Assembly (NCBI GenBank): GCA_022825505.1
Contig: JAJDWR010000002.1
Span: 1-58,324 of the forward strand
Length of the DNA stretch: 58,324 nucleotides
Direction: 5' to 3'
From: Gammaproteobacteria bacterium
Lineage (GTDB): Bacteria > Pseudomonadota > Gammaproteobacteria > Steroidobacterales > Rariloculaceae
Below, piece by piece: positions 52,504-58,324 of the stretch. The notes beneath the pieces are model-generated. The model had not been told where the DNA came from. It made no database searches and was given only the letters and a program-made list of their open reading frames with translations. The first letter of the stretch is position 1. Every line of letters begins with the position of its first letter. The position numbers were made by a program, and so were the translations under genes.

Positions 52504-52734
52504 ACGCACCTCCGGGTCCCCAGATCGTTAGTGCCGCAATTGCTGCGACATTCGCCCTCTATCTCGCGGCCATCGGATGTTGAGCCTGCCCGGCGCATCC
52601 CCGATTCGCGTCGGGGCGAATTTCTCCGGACCATGGTATGCCGTTCGCCATGACAGGTCCAGAAATAGCCCCTGGCGTTGTTAGCCCCTGGCGTCAATTA
52701 CTTCGGCGCGGCTCAATGAGACAAAGAGGAACCG

Positions 52735-54261
52735 TTACCGCAACTCATCCGAGGTCGGCAACATCATGTCCGTGATCTTCCCCAGCGGCGTCAGGTCCCT
52801 GCCCGCCAGGCCCGGATGGTCCGGCGCGATCCAGTGGGCGGTGAAGACACGGTTGTCGTCCTTGTCGGTCATGGTTCTCTTGAAGACGTCGTCCGGCTCG
52901 GCTCCCTCCGGCACGCTGGCCATGACGGGGTTGATGTATTCCCAAACCACCTCGGCTTCCGGCGTTACCTGGATCACGTGCCCCTGCCGGCCCGCGATGC
53001 CAAGGGTGTTGCCGTTGGCCAGCCGCTGGACGCCCGAAATGTTCTCGCTGTAGAAGCTGTTGGCGTGTTCCGCACGGAAGCTCCAGACGATCTGGTTGGC
53101 GGGGCCGCCTGCCTCCATCTCGGGCAGGTACGGCGCTTCGGGATAGGCCCCGGCGTAGGGATTCACCTCGAGCAGCACCGAGTAGTACGCGCCCGCGCGC
53201 CGTGAACCATTGTCGAAGGTCAGGAAGTTGCCGGCGCCCGGCAGGCCTTCCGCGATCCAGTGCGTGTCGTGGTGGTGGAACAGCAGCCGGTCGCCCTCCG
53301 AAGTCACGTCGCCGTCCGGATTGTAGCTCGGCGGTTCTCCGGAGTCGTAGAGCGCCGGGTTGCCCCAGCGGAAGATGATGTCGCCCTTCGGGCCCGCGGC
53401 AAGCGCCTTGCTGGCCTCGAAATCGCCCACCACGAAGGTGCCGCCGTGGTCGATGACGTAGAGCTCGCCCATCCGGTCGTTATTGACCACGATCTGGTCG
53501 AGCGTCCGGTTGTAGTCGAGCGCGTTCTGGTGCGTGAAGTCGCCGCTGAGTCCCGGTCCCCAGTTGAGATCGAAGCGGCCCGGATGCTCGGACAGCACCC
53601 CGTAGTTCGGCCAGTCGGGATTGACGTCCTGAATCACGTGATCCAGCGACCACCACTCCCAGACGATGTTGCCGTTCATGTCCACCTCGACCACACCGTC
53701 CGGCACGGCATCCCACTGGACTGAAGGATCGGCGCCCGCAGCCACCGCCTGCTCCTGGGTCATCGGGAACATGGACGTGAAGATGATCGTCCAGTCATCG
53801 AGGTGGTTGTTCCAGATCCGCTTGAAGTTGTGATGGTAGAGGTAGCCCTCCCGCGGATCGCTGAACGCCCAGACGAGGTTTCCATCCCAGTCCAGTTCCA
53901 GGAGAGCGCGCTCGCCCTCGGTGCCGTGAGCGTCGGTGCTGAGCCCCTGGATGATGGTGCCCTTCTCGGTCAGACGGGCGGTTTTCTCAAGCTCATACCC
54001 CTGCCCCTGGTACTCGGGCGGAACGGTCTTCCACATGTGGACGACTTCGCCGTCCATGTTGATGAGGTAGGTGAATTCGTAATCCTCGTGCCTGGACCAC
54101 GACGGCAGCAGGAGATAGCCGGGCGCCGCCTGCTCCGGGTCGACGTAGATCAGTTCGGTGGGTCCGTGGAATGCCTCGTACGCATGCGTCGAACCGAGCA
54201 GCGCGATGAAACCGATCACCAGAAAACAGCCGATTCCCCTGAGTCCTTGTGCGGTTCGCAT
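52735..54261 (-). CDS. Arylsulfotransferase-family secreted protein
   Basis: A 508-residue protein. It has an N-terminal signal (GIGCFLVIGFIALLGSTHAY), then repeated propeller units with LINMDGEVVHMWKT, LLELDWDGNLVWAFSDPREG, VVEVDMNGNIVWEWWSLDHV, RLLFHHHDTHW and RLANGNTLGIAGRQGHVIQV. This is the ASST (arylsulfotransferase) pattern; the bacterial enzymes move sulfate between phenols in the periplasm through a catalytic His. The His cluster near FHHHDTHW and YHHNFKR are candidates. It is monocistronic and divergent from the ornithine cyclodeaminase relic. Confidence 0.85.
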   Translation of the reverse strand: MRTAQGLRGIGCFLVIGFIALLGSTHAYEAFHGPTELIYVDPEQAAPGYLLLPSWSRHEDYEFTYLINMDGEVVHMWKTVPPEYQGQGYELEKTARLTEKGTIIQGLSTDAHGTEGERALLELDWDGNLVWAFSDPREGYLYHHNFKRIWNNHLDDWTIIFTSMFPMTQEQAVAAGADPSVQWDAVPDGVVEVDMNGNIVWEWWSLDHVIQDVNPDWPNYGVLSEHPGRFDLNWGPGLSGDFTHQNALDYNRTLDQIVVNNDRMGELYVIDHGGTFVVGDFEASKALAAGPKGDIIFRWGNPALYDSGEPPSYNPDGDVTSEGDRLLFHHHDTHWIAEGLPGAGNFLTFDNGSRRAGAYYSVLLEVNPYAGAYPEAPYLPEMEAGGPANQIVWSFRAEHANSFYSENISGVQRLANGNTLGIAGRQGHVIQVTPEAEVVWEYINPVMASVPEGAEPDDVFKRTMTDKDDNRVFTAHWIAPDHPGLAGRDLTPLGKITDMMLPTSDELR

Positions 54262-54470
54262 CGATCAACCCCGTGTGCTGTTGTTTGCGCCAGATTGTCA
54301 CAGACCGTTGCCCAAAGTCCATCGTTGATCGCTCCGCCCCCGGCCAAGCTGGCAAGCAGGTCGCGGCGTGCCGGGCAGCCAGCCGGGGAGGCACTGCCAG
54401 GTCGTAGCCCTCAGTTGGAACATCTGGATTCCCGGTATTGTCTAACTCTCAACTGCCCGGAGGGTCCCGC

Positions 54471-55080
54471 ATGACACGGTTTGTTGATGTTTCCGCCCTT
54501 CGCCGGATTGTGGACCGCGTTGGAGCGGGCACGTTCGTGTCCGGCATTGCGAAGGCCATCCGTGAGGACTTACGACGTTGGGAGTCGTTCGAGAAGAGTG
54601 CGCGGCTCGCCAGTCACAGCGAGATCGGCGTGATCGAGTTGATGCCGATCTCGGACGGGGAGCGGTTTGCGTTCAAGTACGTCAACGGTCATCCGGCCAA
54701 CGCGCGCAAGGGCTTGCCGACGGTGATGGCCTTCGGCGTGCTGGCGGACGTGGAAACGGGCTTCCCGATGCTGCTCTCGGAAATGACGCTGACGACGGCC
54801 TTTCGCACGGCGGCGGCCTCGGCCGTGGCCGCCGAGGTGCTCGCCAGGTCCGATTCCCGTGTCATGGGTATGATCGGAAGCGGGGCGCGAAAGCGCGGAG
54901 CAGGTCACCGTCTTCGACTCGGTCGGTTTTGCGCTGGAAGACTACTCCGCGCTGCGGTACGTTCACGAACTGGCTATTGAATTCGGGGAGGGCGAAGACA
55001 TTGAGCTGGTCCCGGATCTGGAGGACCCAAGAGATTTGTTCGGGATGGCGGTGAACCGCAGCGAGCAAGGCAGGCCATGA
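54471..55080 (+). pseudogene. Ornithine cyclodeaminase with internal out-of-frame deletion
   Basis: The first 137 codons match ornithine cyclodeaminase (FVDVSALRRIVDRVGAGTF, FKYVNGHPANARKGLPTVMA, LLSEMTLTTAFRTAAAS, GMIGSGA). The reading then jumps frame into the family's C-terminus (GRESAEQVTVFDSVGFALED, YSALRYVHELAIEFG, LVPDLEDPRDLFG). About 145 residues, most of the NAD-binding domain, are gone. The join lies near 54880-54890. The start has a good Shine-Dalgarno (GGAGGG). The enzyme would convert ornithine to proline after arginase. The end still overlaps the arginase ATG (ATGA). Confidence 0.85.
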
Positions 55081-55997
55081 TTCAGACCGGGCGACCCATT
55101 CACATCATCAACGTGCCGCTCGATCTGGGCGCCTCGCGCCGGGGAACGGACGCGGGCCCGTCGGCATTTCGCGTGGCGGGGCTCAGGAAGGCGATTCTCT
55201 CGCTGGGGTATTCGAACGTGAGAGAAACGGACGTTTCGATCCCTTCCATGGAAACGGTGCCGCCGGGCGATTCCAGTGCACGCTACAAGGACGAGATTCT
55301 GGCGGCGTGCACGCAACTCGCCGGGCACACCCGCGACGCGCTCGACGCGGGCGAGTGGCCGCTGGTGATCGGCGGCGACCACTCCATCGCCATGGGCACG
55401 GTCTCCGCCGTTTCCGCGCACCTGGGCCGCACGGACGGCAAGCTCGGCGTCATCTGGTTCGACGCTCACGGCGACATGAATCTTCCGGAGTCCTCGCCTT
55501 CGGGAAACGTGCACGGCATGCCGCTGGCGCACTTGCTGGGCTATGGCGACCCGCAACTGTCCTCCATTTTGGATGTGCATCCCGCGGTCGAGGCGGAACA
55601 CGTCGTCCTGATCGGGATTCGGGATATCGACGAGGACGAGCGCGAGTTCATTCATGCATCCGGCGTCACGGCCTTCACCATGCGCGAAATAGACCAACTC
55701 GGAATGAACCGGGTTGCCGGCGAGGCGCTTGAGATCGTCAACAACGGCACGGCGGGGTTTCACGTCAGCTTCGACCTGGACGGCTGCGACCCGGAAGTCA
55801 TTCCCGGCACCGGAACCGTTGTCCCCGGCGGGGTCAGCTTCAGGGAGGCGCACCTGCTGCTGGAAGAATGCGCGGCGGACGGACGGATGACGTCCATGGA
55901 AGTCGTCGAGCTCAACCCGTTCCTCGATCACGCCAACATCTCCGCCGAACGCGCCGTCACGCTGGTCCAGAGCGCACTGGGACGCAGCATCCTCTGA
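55077..55997 (+). CDS. Arginase (ureohydrolase)
   Basis: A 306-residue ureohydrolase with all metal ligands: GGDHS, WFDAHGDMN, SFDLDGCDP and MEVVELNP. The N-terminal INVPLDLGASRRGTDAGPSA is characteristic of arginase rather than agmatinase. It hydrolyses arginine to ornithine and urea. The ATG overlaps the end of the broken ornithine cyclodeaminase gene, so the two formed an arginine-to-proline unit. With its partner deleted, translation may depend on the remaining frame of the relic. Confidence 0.92.
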   Translation: MIQTGRPIHIINVPLDLGASRRGTDAGPSAFRVAGLRKAILSLGYSNVRETDVSIPSMETVPPGDSSARYKDEILAACTQLAGHTRDALDAGEWPLVIGGDHSIAMGTVSAVSAHLGRTDGKLGVIWFDAHGDMNLPESSPSGNVHGMPLAHLLGYGDPQLSSILDVHPAVEAEHVVLIGIRDIDEDEREFIHASGVTAFTMREIDQLGMNRVAGEALEIVNNGTAGFHVSFDLDGCDPEVIPGTGTVVPGGVSFREAHLLLEECAADGRMTSMEVVELNPFLDHANISAERAVTLVQSALGRSIL

Positions 55998-56071
55998 TCC
56001 CGGCGGGGGCACGGCCCGAATTCTTCCTCCGTTTCGGGGATAATTGCGGCGCCGAAATCCATGGAGAAACG

Positions 56072-57067
56072 GTGGCGGACATCCCCGAGACCCAACAGCC
56101 CTACGCCGACCTGACGCCCGACCGGATGCTCGACTCGCTGGAGGGCGTCGGGTTTGCGTGCGACGGCCGCATCCTTGCGCTCAACAGTTACGAGAACCGC
56201 GTCTACCAGCTTGGCCAGGAGGACGGCGGATTCGTGGTGGCGAAGTTCTACCGGCCGGGGCGCTGGAGCGACGAGGGCATCCGGGAGGAGCACCGTTTCG
56301 CCCTGGAGCTTGTCGAGAGCGAGCTGCCCATCGTGCCGCCCATCGAGGTGGACGGCGAGACGTTGCACCATCACGCCGGCTATCGCTTTGCCGTGTATCC
56401 GCGCCAGGGCGGCCGCTGGCCCGAGCTCGGGCGTGACGAGGAGTGGGAGATGCTTGGCCGCTTCATCGGCCGGATCCACGCCATCGGCGCGGTGGGCCGC
56501 TTCGCCCACCGCCAGGATATTTCCATCGAGCGAATGGGGCGGGAAGCCTCGCACTTCGTCCTGCTGTGCGACTGGATGCCGCCGCACCTGGTGCAGGGGT
56601 ACCATGCGATCGTCGATCAACTGCTCGTGGCCGTAGCCGAGGCATTCGACCGGGCCGGGTCTTTCCGGCAGCAACGGATTCACGGCGACTGCCATTTCGG
56701 CAACGTGCTCTGGACCGGCGACGGCCCGCATTTCGTGGACCTGGACGACTGCGTCACGGGACCGGCCGTTCAGGATCTATGGCTGTTCCTTTCGGGCGAA
56801 CGCGAGGAGCGCTCCCTCCAACTCCAGCGGTTACTGCGCGGCTACCGCCAGTTCCACGACTTCGACTACCGGGAACTGCACCTCATCGAAGCCCTGCGCA
56901 CGCTGCGCATGATCAACTACACCGCCTGGATCGCCCGCCGCTGGGCCGACCCCGCCTTCCCGAAGGCGTTCCCCTGGTTCGCGGAGACGAAATACTGGGA
57001 GGAACACGTACTGGCGCTCAAGGAGCAGGCCGCAGCGCTTGCGGAGCCAGTGCTGGAGGTCTTGTAG
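56072..57067 (+). CDS. srkA: SrkA/YihE-like stress-response kinase
   Basis: A 331-residue kinase of the SrkA (YihE/RdoA) family. It has FACDGRILALNSYENRVYQL and VAKFYRPGRW (ATP-binding Lys), EEHRFALELVESELPIVPPI, the catalytic loop HGDCHFGNVLW and the metal site VDLDDCVTGPAVQDLWLFLS. In E. coli the protein phosphorylates Ser/Thr and protects against stress-induced death. I use the GTG at 56072 with GGAG about 6 nt upstream; the longer frame overlaps the arginase gene. Length is as expected. Confidence 0.92.
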   Translation: MADIPETQQPYADLTPDRMLDSLEGVGFACDGRILALNSYENRVYQLGQEDGGFVVAKFYRPGRWSDEGIREEHRFALELVESELPIVPPIEVDGETLHHHAGYRFAVYPRQGGRWPELGRDEEWEMLGRFIGRIHAIGAVGRFAHRQDISIERMGREASHFVLLCDWMPPHLVQGYHAIVDQLLVAVAEAFDRAGSFRQQRIHGDCHFGNVLWTGDGPHFVDLDDCVTGPAVQDLWLFLSGEREERSLQLQRLLRGYRQFHDFDYRELHLIEALRTLRMINYTAWIARRWADPAFPKAFPWFAETKYWEEHVLALKEQAAALAEPVLEVL

Positions 57068-57072
57068 GCCAG

Positions 57073-57108
57073 GCGCTCCGGCGCGCGGTTGCCCGCGAAC
57101 CGGAGCGC
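57073..57108. terminator. Large hairpin between convergent genes
   Basis: Outer arms GCGCTCCGG (57073-57081) and CCGGAGCGC (57100-57108) are perfect. An inner stem CGCGG/CCGCG closes a TTGC loop. It lies just after srkA and before the convergent DUF1080 gene. No T-tract follows, so it may act as a bidirectional block or an RNA-stabilising stem. Confidence 0.5.
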
Positions 57109-57166
57109 TCGCGCAATCAAAGGTCGATCACCGCTAGCGACAGCAGCGGGCGGCGACGACCGCAAT

Positions 57167-57736
57167 CTACAGCGGCTGGATTCTCACGTTGCGGAACCTG
57201 ACGATGCCGCTGCCGTACTGCAACGTAAACGGTCCTTCGGCAAATGTGTCGTCTTCGATATCCACGGTGACGGAGCCGTTCAATGTTACATGGAGTCCCG
57301 GACCCTCGGCGCGGATCTCGTATGAGTTCCACTGCCCGCCCGCGTCGATCTGCGCCGCAGGCGCCGCAAAATCGACGATCCCGCCGGTCCGGTAAGTCTG
57401 GTCCTCGCGCTGGTCGAAGATGTTGACCTCGTAACAGGTACTCGGCGATACCGCCTCCGGGTCCGCACAGCGGATGAACACGCCGCTGTTCGCCGGGTCG
57501 TCCACCCAGAACTCCAGCGTGAGCACGAAGTCCGAGTAGGACTCATTGCTCAACAGGTGCCCCGACTCGCCCGATCCTTCGACAACATCGTCCGTAATCG
57601 TCCAGTCTGTATTGCCAATCTCGGACCAGCTATCCAGGTTTGTGCCGTCGAAGAGCGTGACCCACCCGTCCTGGGCCAGCGCAGGCGCCGCCGCAAGGAC
57701 AAGTACACCGGTGACCATCGTGCAAATTTTTCTCAT
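57167..57736 (-). CDS. Secreted DUF1080 (3-keto-disaccharide hydrolase-like) protein
   Basis: A 189-residue protein. It has a signal peptide (MRKICTMVTGVLVLAAAPAL, cut near AQ-D), then a single DUF1080 concanavalin-like domain: WVTLFDGTNLDSWSEI, LTLEFWVDDPANSGVFIRC, QWNSYEIRAEGPGLHVTLNG and FRNVRIQPL. Relatives act on oxidised disaccharides or bind glycans; this small single-domain form is of unknown substrate. It stands alone. Confidence 0.87.
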   Translation of the reverse strand: MRKICTMVTGVLVLAAAPALAQDGWVTLFDGTNLDSWSEIGNTDWTITDDVVEGSGESGHLLSNESYSDFVLTLEFWVDDPANSGVFIRCADPEAVSPSTCYEVNIFDQREDQTYRTGGIVDFAAPAAQIDAGGQWNSYEIRAEGPGLHVTLNGSVTVDIEDDTFAEGPFTLQYGSGIVRFRNVRIQPL

Positions 57737-57857
57737 TTGTTCATCTCCGTGCGAAGAACTGCATGTTTGTCGCGCTAGGGCGGCCAGCTTACCAACCGGA
57801 GCCCTTGCAAGGAAAACACCGGTCTGCGGGTTACCGCCCAGACCGCAGTTCTATTCT

Positions 57858-58283
57858 TCATCGCATGGACTCCGGCACGTGGAACGGGTTGATCACCCGC
57901 AGGCCGCCATAATCCTGGTCCGAGCTGAAATCCTCCGAATACACTGCGTCGCATCCCGCCTTTCGTGCCGCAGCGAGGATGGCGCTGTCCCAGTAGGAGA
58001 GTCTGAACCTATCGCATATGGATACTGCATCCTGGAACAGTTCGACGGTCATCGACACGACGGGAAGGCCGTTCAGGGAACGCAGAAATCCGAGTGCCTG
58101 CCTGCTTGTGAGCGGCTCCGGCAGCGACGAGCGAGTTACCTGATGGTAGAACTCCTGCATGACCTGAACCGACAGGGCGAGTTCGCGGTTCTGCAATAGC
58201 TTCTGCGCTATGCGACGCTTGGCCCTTTCTTCCATATTGGGGCTTATCGCATAGATCAGTACATTGGTGTCAACGAATCTCAC
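57858..58283 (-). CDS. VapC-type PIN-domain toxin
   Basis: A 141-residue PIN nuclease: MRFVDTNVLIYAIS (first Asp), VQVMQEFYHQVTR (Glu), RFRLSYWDSAILAAARKAG (third Asp) and VYSEDFSSDQDYGGLRVINP (last Asp region). All four acidic residues are present, so it should be an active ribonuclease. I chose the GTG at 58283 because it gives the canonical beginning and overlaps the antitoxin stop by 14 nt; the upstream ATG would add six codons. Confidence 0.88.
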   Translation of the reverse strand: MRFVDTNVLIYAISPNMEERAKRRIAQKLLQNRELALSVQVMQEFYHQVTRSSLPEPLTSRQALGFLRSLNGLPVVSMTVELFQDAVSICDRFRLSYWDSAILAAARKAGCDAVYSEDFSSDQDYGGLRVINPFHVPESMR

Positions 58284-58324
58284 GGCGTTCGTACAATTCA
58301 TCCCGAGACAATCTGTCGGACGCC
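58270..58324 (-). CDS. VapB-type antitoxin, C-terminal end only
   Basis: Only 17 codons and the stop are inside the window (ASDRLSRDELYERREIR). Overlap with the VapC start and the basic/acidic tail fit a VapB antitoxin. The rest lies beyond the edge. Confidence 0.65.
   Translation of the reverse strand, partial: ASDRLSRDELYERREIR

Noticed and set aside
51151..52653. A 500-codon plus-strand frame opposite the TAT-signal protein
   Set aside because: No domain and no start context; the minus-strand gene has a clear twin-arginine signal.

Overview
The window looks like a high-GC Gram-negative chromosome segment, most likely from an uncultivated gammaproteobacterium. This is inferred from two TonB-dependent receptors, a classical autotransporter, a lipoprotein, an SrkA/YihE-type kinase and a DUF6249/ECF-sigma/anti-sigma-like locus. 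No rRNA, tRNA or CRISPR array was recognised. Both edges are ragged: the left end holds a shortened DUF3644 gene and the right end cuts a VapB-type antitoxin.

Region 1 (about 0.9-16.4 kb, minus strand) is a complete class 1 DISARM anti-phage operon: drmD, drmMI, drmA, drmB and drmC. It is preceded in the same transcription unit by a GmrSD-like DUF262/DUF1524 protein and an unrecognised 65-codon gene. All seven genes touch or overlap (TAGTG, ATGA, TGATG, or gaps of 2-5 nt), so the two extra genes are physically part of the operon.

Region 2 (about 16.6-31 kb) is a decaying accessory island. It holds three relics of one zincin plus sterol-methyltransferase-like locus, a conserved-looking pair of hypothetical genes behind a strong promoter, an autotransporter with a LuxR-type regulator upstream, and a serine-protease (SDH/SppA-like) operon with a HicB-like gene, flanked by two related PLD-like genes. 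It also holds an orphan Phd antitoxin with a broken PIN toxin, a NERD-helicase plus zincin pair, and AbiE-type toxin-antitoxin remnants.

Region 3 (about 30.7-38.4 kb) has a GHKL ATPase, gamma-glutamylcyclotransferase-like and DprA-like cassette, a TonB receptor, a nitroreductase and an XRE-zincin regulator.

Region 4 (about 38.4-58.3 kb) is more metabolic. It contains a D-amino-acid dehydrogenase-like enzyme carrying a 12-bp repeat insertion, a lipoprotein, an ABC-2 exporter, and a TonB receptor under a clear TPP riboswitch (hence probably for thiamin or a precursor). It continues with an ECF sigma locus with a tiny membrane ORF upstream, several secreted proteins, a deleted ornithine cyclodeaminase coupled to an intact arginase, srkA, and a VapBC pair at the edge.

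The most interesting signals are the extended DISARM operon with its small ORF, the protease/PLD-like island, the NERD-zincin pair, the GHKL/GGCT/DprA cassette, the thrice-repeated relic locus and the riboswitch whose conserved 3' strand contains the receptor's Shine-Dalgarno sequence.
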